The notes under the pieces were generated by a model. That model worked only from the letters and a program-made list of their open reading frames with translations. It was not told where the DNA came from and searched no databases. From positions 1 to 64,000 of the forward strand of contig CACOVP010000005.1 of assembly GCA_902630665.1 (NCBI GenBank): DNA of 64,000 nt. The letters are read 5' to 3'. This document shows, piece by piece, positions 52,788-61,713 of the stretch; positions within the stretch are counted from its first letter, which is position 1, and each line of letters begins with the position of its first letter. Origin of the DNA: an uncultured Pelagibacteraceae bacterium. Its GTDB lineage: Bacteria; Pseudomonadota; Alphaproteobacteria; Pelagibacterales; Pelagibacteraceae. The translations under genes and the position numbers were made by a program.

Positions 52788-53243
52788 ATGTCTCTAAAAA
52801 AGCAAATAGATGATAAGCTAAACCAAGCCTTAAAAGCCAAAGATAAAAACATTTATCCAACATTAAGACTTATTGTTTCAGCTATAAAAGACTTGGAAAT
52901 CGCAGGCAGGTCTAAAGGTCAAAAAGAAATAAAGGATAGTGACATTATTTCGCTACTCAAAAAAATGATAAAACAGAGAAATGAGTCTTGTGAAGTTTAT
53001 GAAAAAGCTGGTCGCAAAGAGCTTCTTGAAAATGAAAAAAAAGAAATAGACGTGATAAGTACTTTTTTACCAAAGCAATTAAGTGAAGAAGACACAAAAA
53101 AAATTTGTGAAGAAACTATTAAATCAGTCGGAGCTTCTTCCATGAAAGATATGGGAAAAATCATGGGAGTTCTGAAAACAAAACATGCAGATTCACTTGA
53201 TTTTTCAGTAGTAAGTAAAATTTTGAAAGGAATCTTAAATTAG
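52788..53243 (+). CDS. GatB/YqeY domain protein
   Basis: LNQALKAKDKNIYPTLRLIVSAIKDLEI, ISTFLPKQLSEEDTKKI; upstream of dnaG. Confidence 0.94.
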   Translation: MSLKKQIDDKLNQALKAKDKNIYPTLRLIVSAIKDLEIAGRSKGQKEIKDSDIISLLKKMIKQRNESCEVYEKAGRKELLENEKKEIDVISTFLPKQLSEEDTKKICEETIKSVGASSMKDMGKIMGVLKTKHADSLDFSVVSKILKGILN

Positions 53244-53244
53244 A

Positions 53245-55032
53245 ATGAAATATCCTAAAGAGTACTTGGATGAAATAAAACTTAGACTAAAAGTATCACA
53301 AATAGTTGGAAAAACTGTTCAGCTAAAAAAAAGAGGAAAAGAGTTTATAGGGTTATCTCCTTTTAAAAACGAAAAAACACCGTCCTTTACAGTCAATGAT
53401 GAAAAAGAATTTTATCATTGCTTTAGCACTGGAGAGCATGGCAACATTTTTGATTTTTTGATGAAAACCAAATCAGTAGGTTTTGGTGAAGCCGTTAGAA
53501 CTTTAGCTGCTGAGGCAGGAATGCAACCCTACAGATTTTCAAACTTTGACCAGAAAAAAGATTTAAGGTTTAAGACTTATAAAAATATATTAAAAGAGTA
53601 TAAAAATTATTTTAATCAAAATTTATACAGTAGCAGTAACAAAGAAGCTTACGATTATCTCCTAAACAGGGGTTTAAAAAAAGATATAATTGAAGAATTT
53701 AAATTAGGATATGTCCCCTGGAAAAATAATTTTTATGATACATTATTAAAAAATTATACTGAAGAGGAAATAAAATTAACAGGCCTATATTATAAAAGCG
53801 ACAAGACAGAAAAATTTATTGATCGTTTCAATTCTAGAATAATTTTTCCAATTAACAATATTTCTGGTGATACTGTTGCATTTGGTGGAAGAGTAATAAA
53901 AGATGGCAAATTAGCAAAATACATTAATTCCCCTGAAACTGAGTTTTATAAAAAAGGAAGCATGTTATTTAATTTAGATAAAGCGAAAAATTTAAGAGCT
54001 GAAACAGAGGATATTTTGATAGTCGAAGGCTACATGGATGTAGTGAGTGTTTATGCTGCAGGAATAAAAAATGTAATTGCTAACTCTGGCACCGCTCTGA
54101 CTGAAAGACAAATCGATTTAATTTGGAAATTTTTTTCTAATCCAGTAATTTGTTTAGACGGAGACAAAAGCGGCCAAGCAGCCGCTGTTCGGATTGCTGA
54201 AAAACTCTTTCCATTAATAAATGATAATAATAAAATTTACTTTTCTATTATGCCTGACGGTAAAGACCCGGACGACTATGTCAAAAAAAATGGCAAGGAA
54301 GCATTCTTAAATTTGCTTAAGCAAAAAAGTATAATTCAAACTTTTATTTGGAATAATTATTTAAACAAGATAAATTTAAATAATCCTTTCGAAATTTCTA
54401 AATTTGAAAAAGATATAAAAAAATTAACTTATTCCATTAATGATGAGACTATTAGAAAATACGTTCTTGAGGACTTTTTAGAAAAAATAAAAAAATTAAC
54501 ACCAATCCAATCTTCAAGACAAAAAGGCACATATTTTCAAAACAAAAATAAAAAAAACTATTCCTTACTTAAAGAGACAAAAATTTTATATCAAAAAAGA
54601 AAAGATCTATCAAAAATACAAATTATAGAGTTTTCTATTTTGTTTATAGCTTTGAATTATACCAAAATAATCACTAAAAGATTGGAAGAATTGTCAAATA
54701 TTAAATTTCTAGCTGAAAAAAATCATAATTTTAAAATGAATATAGTAAATTTGCTTGAACAAGGTCATGACAATGTATCTATACAATCCAAAATTAATTC
54801 GCTAGATCAAGAAATTTTAAGGGAAATTATCGAAAACTCTAATATTCAAATAATTATAAAAAATAAAAGCGAGACAGAAATCTCCGATTTGCTTGAAGAA
54901 TTGTTTCAAGACCACAAGGAACAAAGAAATCTTAAAAAAATAGAATCCCTTGAGCGAAAATTAATCAACAACTTAGACGAAAACTCTTATTCAGAGCTCA
55001 TTAGGCTGAAAAGTCAATTAAATAGGGAATAA
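53245..55032 (+). CDS. dnaG: DNA primase
   Basis: EKTPSFTVNDEKEFYHCF N-domain, Toprim ILIVEGYMDVVSVYAAGIKNVIANSGTALT, CLDGDKSGQAAA. Confidence 0.97.
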   Translation: MKYPKEYLDEIKLRLKVSQIVGKTVQLKKRGKEFIGLSPFKNEKTPSFTVNDEKEFYHCFSTGEHGNIFDFLMKTKSVGFGEAVRTLAAEAGMQPYRFSNFDQKKDLRFKTYKNILKEYKNYFNQNLYSSSNKEAYDYLLNRGLKKDIIEEFKLGYVPWKNNFYDTLLKNYTEEEIKLTGLYYKSDKTEKFIDRFNSRIIFPINNISGDTVAFGGRVIKDGKLAKYINSPETEFYKKGSMLFNLDKAKNLRAETEDILIVEGYMDVVSVYAAGIKNVIANSGTALTERQIDLIWKFFSNPVICLDGDKSGQAAAVRIAEKLFPLINDNNKIYFSIMPDGKDPDDYVKKNGKEAFLNLLKQKSIIQTFIWNNYLNKINLNNPFEISKFEKDIKKLTYSINDETIRKYVLEDFLEKIKKLTPIQSSRQKGTYFQNKNKKNYSLLKETKILYQKRKDLSKIQIIEFSILFIALNYTKIITKRLEELSNIKFLAEKNHNFKMNIVNLLEQGHDNVSIQSKINSLDQEILREIIENSNIQIIIKNKSETEISDLLEELFQDHKEQRNLKKIESLERKLINNLDENSYSELIRLKSQLNRE

Positions 55033-55085
55033 ATAAAGTATAGATTTTTTCATTTCAAAGATTATATATATCTCTCAATTCATTT

Positions 55086-56942
55086 ATGGCAGAAAAACTA
55101 ATTACAAAATCTTTCGAAAGACTTTTGGACAAAGGGAAGCATCGTGGTTTCATTACTTACGAGGAATTAGGCAAGTCTCTTGGAAAAAGAAACAGTACAA
55201 ATGAAAATTTAGAGAGAGCATTTTTAATAATCGTTGATGAAAAAATTACACTTGTAGAAAAAAAATCACAATTTCAGTCTAATAAAAAGAAGGAAGTTGC
55301 ATCTTCTAGCGAAGAGAAAACATCTGATAAAAGCGATGATCCAATTAGAATGTATCTCAGAGAAATGGGGGGTGTTGAATTACTTTCAAGAGAGGGCGAA
55401 ATAGCAATTGCTAAAAGAATTGAGGCAGGTAAAGACGTTATGATTAATGCTTTGACTCAAAGTCCAATTGTAGGAAAAAAAATAAATGAATGGAAAGAAC
55501 AAATCGAAACACAACAACTTTTAGTAAGAGATATTATAGATATTGACTCAACGTATGAAGATTTTGAGGGGTTGGAAGATGAAGATGAATTAAAGATTAA
55601 AAAATCCAAACCGGAAAAAGAAAAACCAAATGATGAAAAAAAAGAAGAGGAAAATTCTCCTGTCGAAGAAGATGAATTTAATGTTTCTTTGGCAAAAATG
55701 GAAGAGGAAATAAAACCAAAAATAATTAATATTTTAATATCTCTAAGTAAAAATTATTCCAAACTAAAAAAATATCAGCTAGAAAAACTTGAGTGTATGC
55801 TAAATTCGAGAGAGCTCTCAGTTTCAAAAAATAAAAATTTTAAGAAAATTCAAGAAATTTTAGTAGACAATTTCAAAAACTTACAGCTCGCCCCTCATGT
55901 TGTAGAAGAACTGGTCCAATCACATTATAAAGAAAATAAAAAGATAGTCTCTTTAGAGGGTGTTTTATTAAGGTTAGCAATGGACAATAAAATTTCTCGT
56001 GAAGAATTTTTAAAATATTATGTTGGAAATGAGATTAATCCAAAATTTGAGAATTTTTTAAAAGAAAATAATTCTTGGAAAGCTTTTTTTAAAAAACATA
56101 AAAAAGATTTTTCAGAAATCAAAGACAGATTAGTGGAATTCAGTAAAAAAATTGGTTTATCAGTTGGAGAATTTAAGAAGCTAGTATCAAGGATACAGAA
56201 AGGTGAAAGAGAGTCACGAATTGCTAAGAAAGAAATGGTTGAGGCGAACCTGAGATTAGTAATATCAATAGCAAAAAAATATACAAACAGAGGACTCCAA
56301 TTTTTGGATTTGATTCAAGAAGGCAATATTGGGCTAATGAAAGCAGTTGATAAATTTGAATATAGAAGGGGTTATAAGTTTTCGACTTATGCAACATGGT
56401 GGATCCGACAAGCAATAACGCGTTCGATAGCTGACCAGGCAAGAACAATTAGAATTCCAGTTCACATGATTGAAACAATAAATAAAATAGTAAGAACTCA
56501 GAGACAGATTATGAGTGAGTTTGGAAGAGAGCCGACTCCTGAGGAGCTCTCAAAAAAGTTAGCAATGCCTTTAGAGAAAGTTAGAAAAGTTCTTAAGATA
56601 GCTAAAGAACCAGTTTCACTTGAAACACCAGTTGGTGATGAAGAAGATAGTAGTTTAGGTGATTTTATTGAGGATAAGAATGCTCTACAACCGCTTGATA
56701 CTGCCATCCAATCTAACTTGAGTGAGTCAACTACAAAAATATTAGCCTCATTAACTCCTAGAGAAGAAAGAGTTTTAAGAATGAGATTTGGAATAGGCAT
56801 GAATACAGATCACACATTAGAAGAGGTCGGACTTCAGTTTTCAGTCACTAGAGAACGAATAAGACAAATAGAGGCAAAAGCGTTAAGAAAACTTAAACAT
56901 CCAAGTAGATCAAAACAACTAAAAAGTTTTTTAGAAAAATAA
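55086..56942 (+). CDS. rpoD: RNA polymerase sigma factor RpoD
   Basis: [60 protein letters not shown]-type region 2, [21 protein letters not shown] region 4. Confidence 0.99.
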   Translation: MAEKLITKSFERLLDKGKHRGFITYEELGKSLGKRNSTNENLERAFLIIVDEKITLVEKKSQFQSNKKKEVASSSEEKTSDKSDDPIRMYLREMGGVELLSREGEIAIAKRIEAGKDVMINALTQSPIVGKKINEWKEQIETQQLLVRDIIDIDSTYEDFEGLEDEDELKIKKSKPEKEKPNDEKKEEENSPVEEDEFNVSLAKMEEEIKPKIINILISLSKNYSKLKKYQLEKLECMLNSRELSVSKNKNFKKIQEILVDNFKNLQLAPHVVEELVQSHYKENKKIVSLEGVLLRLAMDNKISREEFLKYYVGNEINPKFENFLKENNSWKAFFKKHKKDFSEIKDRLVEFSKKIGLSVGEFKKLVSRIQKGERESRIAKKEMVEANLRLVISIAKKYTNRGLQFLDLIQEGNIGLMKAVDKFEYRRGYKFSTYATWWIRQAITRSIADQARTIRIPVHMIETINKIVRTQRQIMSEFGREPTPEELSKKLAMPLEKVRKVLKIAKEPVSLETPVGDEEDSSLGDFIEDKNALQPLDTAIQSNLSESTTKILASLTPREERVLRMRFGIGMNTDHTLEEVGLQFSVTRERIRQIEAKALRKLKHPSRSKQLKSFLEK

Positions 56943-56968
56943 TTATTGTGATATAAGTGAATGTTTTT

Positions 56969-57045
56969 GGGCCTGTAGCTCAGTTGGTTAGAGCAGTACA
57001 CTCATAATGTATTGGTCCCAGGTTCGAGTCCTGGCGGGCCCACCA
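56969..57045 (+). tRNA. tRNA with CAT anticodon (Ile2 or elongator Met), 3' CCA encoded
   Basis: GGGCCTG/CGGGCCC acceptor, GCTC-AGTTGGTTA-GAGC D arm, GTACA-CTCATAA-TGTAT anticodon arm, CCAGG-TTCGAGT-CCTGG T arm, ACCA. Confidence 0.95.
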
Positions 57046-57642
57046 TTAATTATTTAAAAATTCCTCTAATTTTGAAATTAATGAGTTAATATCGTTATTA
57101 TTCGAGCTTAATATTGAAGCAAATTCCTCTTTCTGGGTTCTTGCTAAACTAAGTCCTTCAACAATTAAGTCTCTTATGAGAGGTTTATCAGGATTTTTAG
57201 TATAAATTCTCCAATCAATTTTGATTTCTGGATTGCCATCTTCAGGTTTTATTTTAGAGTTGACTATAGTGTAATTTGAACTTTTTTGCTCTGACATAGT
57301 AACCTCAAATTTACTGTAAGAGTAATCTGTTAATCTTGAAGTAAGACTTTTAAGGAAATATTTTTCGAAAGTTTTCTGGTATTTATTAATGTCCTCTTTA
57401 TTAGATGATTTTCTTAGCTCGCCTAAAGTATATAATCCAAGAGCATTAATATCGACATTTTCTTTAGCAATTTCCTCAACATATTTTGATTTTTCCTCAT
57501 TTGTAATGGATTTGTCAGATAGTTTGTTTATTGCATCACTTACTAATTCAAGGACAAACTCTTTTGGATCCGAGCTATAAGAAAATGCAGCTCCATTAAA
57601 TATAACTAATATCAAAATTATGAAAATGTTAAGTCTTTTCAT
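57046..57642 (-). CDS. mlaC: phospholipid-binding/ABC transporter periplasmic protein MlaC (Ttg2D family)
   Basis: Signal peptide; FEKYFLKSLTSRLTDYS, DWRIYTKNPDKPLIRDLIVEGLSLARTQKEEFASIL. Confidence 0.9.
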   Translation of the reverse strand: MKRLNIFIILILVIFNGAAFSYSSDPKEFVLELVSDAINKLSDKSITNEEKSKYVEEIAKENVDINALGLYTLGELRKSSNKEDINKYQKTFEKYFLKSLTSRLTDYSYSKFEVTMSEQKSSNYTIVNSKIKPEDGNPEIKIDWRIYTKNPDKPLIRDLIVEGLSLARTQKEEFASILSSNNNDINSLISKLEEFLNN

Positions 57643-57650
57643 TTAAAATT

Positions 57651-58388
57651 CTATTTATCTAGATCCCAATCTTCTTGATCACTATCAGAGTTTCCAACTT
57701 TATTTTCTCTGCTTTGTAAGTATACACTTTTCATTGAAGAATATAAGTCTATAGAATTTTTTTCTAAGCTTTCAAAATTTGTTAAGTTATCCGACCTAAA
57801 ATCCACTGCAGTTGTCCCTTTCAAAGAATAATAGTCAATATTGTTACCAGAGATGCTTAGTAATTCTTTTTCTCTTATAGTTACGTAAGCAAAAGGATCA
57901 ACAAATGTATCTGCGAACATCCCTATGGAGTCTCGGATAGTTGTTGGTCCAAGTATAGGTAAAACATAATAACATCCTTGACCTATTCCATACGAACCAA
58001 GGGTCTGACCAACATCTTCTTTAAGAGGTTTTAATCCCAACTTCTCCGCTGGATTTAAAAATCCAAAAATTCCAACTGTTGAGTTTATAGCAAAACTGCC
58101 AAATGAATTTCCTAGTTCTTTAAAGTTTCCTTGCAAAATATTGTTTGGAATTGATAGTAAAGTTGAAATGTTAGAAGTAAAATTACTTGTACCTTTTTTT
58201 ATAGGGCTTGGAAGTTTGTTATATCCTTTTGCAATAGGTTCTAAAATTACATCGTCAAAAGCCATATTAAATTTAAAAACTGATCTACTTACACCTTCAA
58301 AACATTCATCTGTAGCGTTTGCACTAGAGATAGTTCCTAGGAAAAGAAGCGCAGAAAAAGTTATTGGTATGACTTTTTTTAAATACAT
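57651..58388 (-). CDS. mlaA: MlaA/VacJ family lipid asymmetry protein
   Basis: VFKFNMAFDDVILEPIAKGYNKLPSPIKKGTSNFTSNISTLLSIPNNILQG, EDVGQTLGSYGIGQGCYYVLPILGPTTIRD. Confidence 0.94.
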   Translation of the reverse strand: MYLKKVIPITFSALLFLGTISSANATDECFEGVSRSVFKFNMAFDDVILEPIAKGYNKLPSPIKKGTSNFTSNISTLLSIPNNILQGNFKELGNSFGSFAINSTVGIFGFLNPAEKLGLKPLKEDVGQTLGSYGIGQGCYYVLPILGPTTIRDSIGMFADTFVDPFAYVTIREKELLSISGNNIDYYSLKGTTAVDFRSDNLTNFESLEKNSIDLYSSMKSVYLQSRENKVGNSDSDQEDWDLDK

Positions 58389-58485
58389 TATATAATGCTA
58401 TATATATAATTTTATTCTATATGCTATATAAAATTTTACTCAAAAAATTTGTTTATATGATTTTTAGCGTAATTTTATTAATTTT

Positions 58486-59199
58486 ATGAAAATATCAATT
58501 GATTTATCTCCTAATTTTTCAAAAAAAAAGAGAAAAGCCGCAGAAATTAAATTTGTAATAATCCATTATACTGGAATGCAATCTGAAATTGAATCAATAA
58601 TTAGATTAAAGAGCAAAAAATACAAAGTCAGTTCACATTATATAATCAATAGAAAGGGAGAAGTAACTCAACTTGTAGAAGATTTACATATTGCTTGGCA
58701 TGCAGGTAAATCAAAATGGAAAGGTTTTAAAGATTTAAATAAAGATTCTATAGGTATAGAATTAGTCAACAAAGGTCATAAGTTTGGCTACCAAAAATTT
58801 ACAAATTTTCAAATTAAAAGTCTGGTTAAATTATGTAAAAAATTAAAAAAAAAATACAATATAAGTCGTAAGAATTTTCTTGGCCATTCTGATATTGCCC
58901 CGTTAAGAAAAAATGATCCTGGTGAAAAATTCCCGTGGCAAAAACTTAGTAATCATAATTTAGGTAATTGGTACCAACTAAAAAATATTAATACAAATTT
59001 AATCAAAAAAGGGACCTCACATTTTTTTTTTAGCAATCTACATAAAATTGGATATAGGTACTTTAAAATTTATAAAAGAACTAAAACTGATAAAACTATA
59101 ATCGAGGCTTTCCAAAAAAAATACTTACCAAACAAAGTAACAGGTAAAATCGACCAGAAAACTCTGCAAATTTCTAGTTTTTTAGCTAATATTCGTTAA
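58486..59199 (+). CDS. N-acetylmuramoyl-L-alanine amidase (AmpD-like) with C-terminal peptidoglycan-binding-like domain
   Basis: FVIIHYTGMQSE, SSHYIINRKGEVTQLVEDLHIAWHAGKSKW, LGHSDIAPLRKNDPGEKFPW. Confidence 0.94.
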   Translation: MKISIDLSPNFSKKKRKAAEIKFVIIHYTGMQSEIESIIRLKSKKYKVSSHYIINRKGEVTQLVEDLHIAWHAGKSKWKGFKDLNKDSIGIELVNKGHKFGYQKFTNFQIKSLVKLCKKLKKKYNISRKNFLGHSDIAPLRKNDPGEKFPWQKLSNHNLGNWYQLKNINTNLIKKGTSHFFFSNLHKIGYRYFKIYKRTKTDKTIIEAFQKKYLPNKVTGKIDQKTLQISSFLANIR

Positions 59200-59204
59200 T
59201 ACAC

Positions 59205-59233
59205 TTGAAAATCGACAAATATTTTACTATTAA
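59205..59233 (+). promoter_or_regulatory. predicted rnpB promoter (TTGAAA-N17-TATTAA)
   Basis: Sigma70-like hexamers at 59205-59210 and 59228-59233, a few nt before the P1 stem of RNase P RNA. Confidence 0.5.
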
Positions 59234-59237
59234 TGAT

Positions 59238-59596
59238 CTGCCAGATAATTGGACAGTCGCTAAAATTAAAACTTTTAGAGGAAAGTCCGGGCTCCATAAA
59301 GACACAGTGCCAGTTAACGGCTGGCGAAGGTGACTTCAGGGATAGTGCCACAGAAAATAAACCGCCTAATCAAGGCAAGGGTGAAACGGCGAGGTAAGAG
59401 CTCACCGGTTTTCTGGTAACAGAAAACGCACGGCAAACCCCACTGGGAGCAAGGTTAAATAGAGAGGACACTGCAATTTTGCAAAAAACTGTCTTTAGTT
59501 AGTCCTCTGGGTTAACCGCTTGAGCTTAAGTGCGAACTTAAGCCTAGAGAAATGACATCTTCAATGACAGAACCCGGCTTATAGATTATCTGGCGA
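59238..59596 (+). ncRNA. rnpB: RNase P RNA (bacterial class A)
   Basis: GAGGAAAGTCCGGGCTCC at 59278-59295, ACAGAACCCGGCTTATAG near 3' end, terminal P1 helix GCCAGATAAT (59240-59249) pairing with ATTATCTGGC (59585-59594). Confidence 0.96.
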
Positions 59597-59646
59597 ATTC
59601 CTCATTTGTTGTTCTGCTTTTGTACTAAATCTCAAATATAAAGATA

Positions 59647-59674
59647 TTGACTATTTTTTAAAAACCCATACTAT
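59647..59674 (+). promoter_or_regulatory. predicted mraZ/dcw promoter (TTGACT-N16-TACTAT)
   Basis: Sigma70-like hexamers 59647-59652 and 59669-59674 upstream of mraZ. Confidence 0.5.
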
Positions 59675-59688
59675 CCCAAATAATCCCA
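59664..59688 (-). promoter_or_regulatory. three MraZ-box-like direct repeats (TGGGA/TGGGT on minus strand, 5-nt spacers)
   Basis: Plus strand ACCCA-TACTA-TCCCA-AATAA-TCCCA at 59664, 59674, 59684, exact 10-bp period; overlaps predicted -10. Confidence 0.75.
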
Positions 59689-59739
59689 TAATGGAGGGTG
59701 ATTTGAAAATTTTAATAATTAAAAGGCACCAATATAACG

Positions 59740-60204
59740 ATGTTTTTATCAAACTACGAAAACAAAATAGACAAGAAAGGTCGGGTCTCAGTGCCAGCTA
59801 CTTTTAGAGCGTACTTAAATTCTATGGGGTATAATGGATTTATTAGCTATCCATCATTTAGTCATTTTGCATTGGAAGGTTGTTCTCAAGATAGAATTGA
59901 AAAATTATCAAATACAATTGACTCATTAAATCCATTCGAGGAAAAAAGAGACTTTTTTGCTACATCAGTTTTGTCAGAAAGTGAAAACTTACAATTTGAT
60001 ACTGAAGGCAGAGTATCAATTTCAGAGAAATTACTCAATCATGCAAAAATAAGTAATAATATTTTATTTGTTGGCTTAGGCAAAACTTTTCAAATTTGGG
60101 AACCAAAAAATTTTGAAAAATTCAAAATATTTGCAAGAAAAAAAGCCTTTCAAAATAGATCAAACTTAAAATGGGAAAACAAACAGAAAGGAGAGATATC
60201 ATGA
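59740..60204 (+). CDS. mraZ: division/cell wall cluster transcriptional regulator MraZ
   Basis: NKIDKKGRVSVPATFRAYL and FDTEGRVSISEKLLNHAKI duplicated AbrB-like motifs. Confidence 0.94.
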   Translation: MFLSNYENKIDKKGRVSVPATFRAYLNSMGYNGFISYPSFSHFALEGCSQDRIEKLSNTIDSLNPFEEKRDFFATSVLSESENLQFDTEGRVSISEKLLNHAKISNNILFVGLGKTFQIWEPKNFEKFKIFARKKAFQNRSNLKWENKQKGEIS

Positions 60205-61694
60205 GTATAAATGTTGGAGGGGGTGAGCTAAGAGAATTGAAACCAAGAATATTAGTAATAGGAGTAGGTGGCGCTGGTGGAAACGCTATAAATGCCATGA
60301 TAGATGCAGGCATGCAAGGAGTAGAGTTTGTTGCAGTCAATACTGACGCTCAAGATTTGAAGATGAGTAAAGCAGATGCAAAGATACAAATAGGAATGAA
60401 TTTGACTAAAGGACTTGGAGCTGGAGCAAAACATGACATTGGTCAAGCAGCTGCTGATGAGTCAATAAATGAAATCGTGAATTATATTCAAGGAAGTAAC
60501 ATGGTTTTTATAGCTTCGGGCATGGGCGGAGGCACAGGAACTGGAGCTTCACATGTAATAGCAAGAGCTGCAAGAGAAATGAATATTTTGACTGTTGGTG
60601 TTACAACGCTTCCTTTCGCATATGAGGGCCCTAAAAGAATGCGAAGAGCTGTTGCTGGCCTTGAGGAATTGAAAAAACATTTAGATACTACGATTGTAGT
60701 ACCTAATCAAAATCTTTTTAAAATAGCAAATGAGTCTACTGGATTTGAGGAGTCCTTTAACTTATCTAATGAAGTTTTGAAACATGGTGTTCAAAGCATT
60801 ACAGATTTAATGGTGAGACCTGGCATGATTAATTTAGACTTCGCTGATGTCGAAACAGTGATGAGTTCAAGTGGAAAAGCTATGATGGGTACCGGAGAAG
60901 CTGAAGGAGAAAATAGAGCAATAGTGGCTACGGAACTTGCCTTGAACAACCCGCTGATTGACGAATACACTTTACAAGGTGCAAAAGGGCTCCTAGTTAA
61001 TATAACAGGGAGTAGTGACCTTAAACTTTTTGAAGTAGATGCAGCTGTAAATAAAATTAGGGCAGAGGTCGACCCAGAGGCTGAACTAATCTTTGGTGCA
61101 ATAAAGGATGAAAATATGAATGGTAAAATAAGAGTTTCAATAGTCGCTACCGCATTGTATGGCTCAGAAACAAAACCTTACTTGAACCTAGTTAATAATA
61201 ATTCAAACGGAACTCCTACAACTAAAACTTTTTCTCAATCAGAAAGTTTGTTCAATACAAATCATATCGAAAAAAATATTGTTAATTCGATTGATGGAGC
61301 TACCGCTTTAAAACTTGATGAAAGTTATGAAATCAAAAATAGCGAAGAACAAAGCGAATTGATTGATAGCTTTGAAAATAATGAAGAAAATCAAATCAAT
61401 ATTGATTTAAAAAATAATAAAAACAATAGCGAGGAAATCCCAACAGGCGTATCAATTGAAAGCGCTTCTTATATGGAGCAAAATAGAGAAAATGTTAACG
61501 AAAACAACCCTATAATTGATAAAGAAAAAGTAGAAGAAGAATTTACCCCAAAACTTTTTTCAGATGATCAAGGTCTAGATGCTGGTAAAACAAATACCTC
61601 TAAAGATGAAAATGAAACACAACAATTATTTGATCAAAATGAGGAGGAAGAAGATTTTGAAATTCCTGCATTTTTAAGAAGACAAAAGTTTTAA
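60201..61694 (+). CDS. ftsZ: cell division protein FtsZ
   Basis: ILVIGVGGAGGNAINAMI, GMGGGTGTGAS tubulin signature, C-terminal peptide EIPAFLRRQKF; ATGA overlap with mraZ and AAAGGAG SD. Confidence 0.97.
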   Translation: MSINVGGGELRELKPRILVIGVGGAGGNAINAMIDAGMQGVEFVAVNTDAQDLKMSKADAKIQIGMNLTKGLGAGAKHDIGQAAADESINEIVNYIQGSNMVFIASGMGGGTGTGASHVIARAAREMNILTVGVTTLPFAYEGPKRMRRAVAGLEELKKHLDTTIVVPNQNLFKIANESTGFEESFNLSNEVLKHGVQSITDLMVRPGMINLDFADVETVMSSSGKAMMGTGEAEGENRAIVATELALNNPLIDEYTLQGAKGLLVNITGSSDLKLFEVDAAVNKIRAEVDPEAELIFGAIKDENMNGKIRVSIVATALYGSETKPYLNLVNNNSNGTPTTKTFSQSESLFNTNHIEKNIVNSIDGATALKLDESYEIKNSEEQSELIDSFENNEENQINIDLKNNKNNSEEIPTGVSIESASYMEQNRENVNENNPIIDKEKVEEEFTPKLFSDDQGLDAGKTNTSKDENETQQLFDQNEEEEDFEIPAFLRRQKF

Positions 61695-61713
61695 ATGATA
61701 AAATTTGAAATTA

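Noticed and set aside
59691-59807. Possible short upstream ORF starting ATGGAGGGTGATTTG before mraZ
   Set aside because: Out of frame with mraZ, short, lacks a convincing independent SD; the first bases follow directly on the predicted operator.
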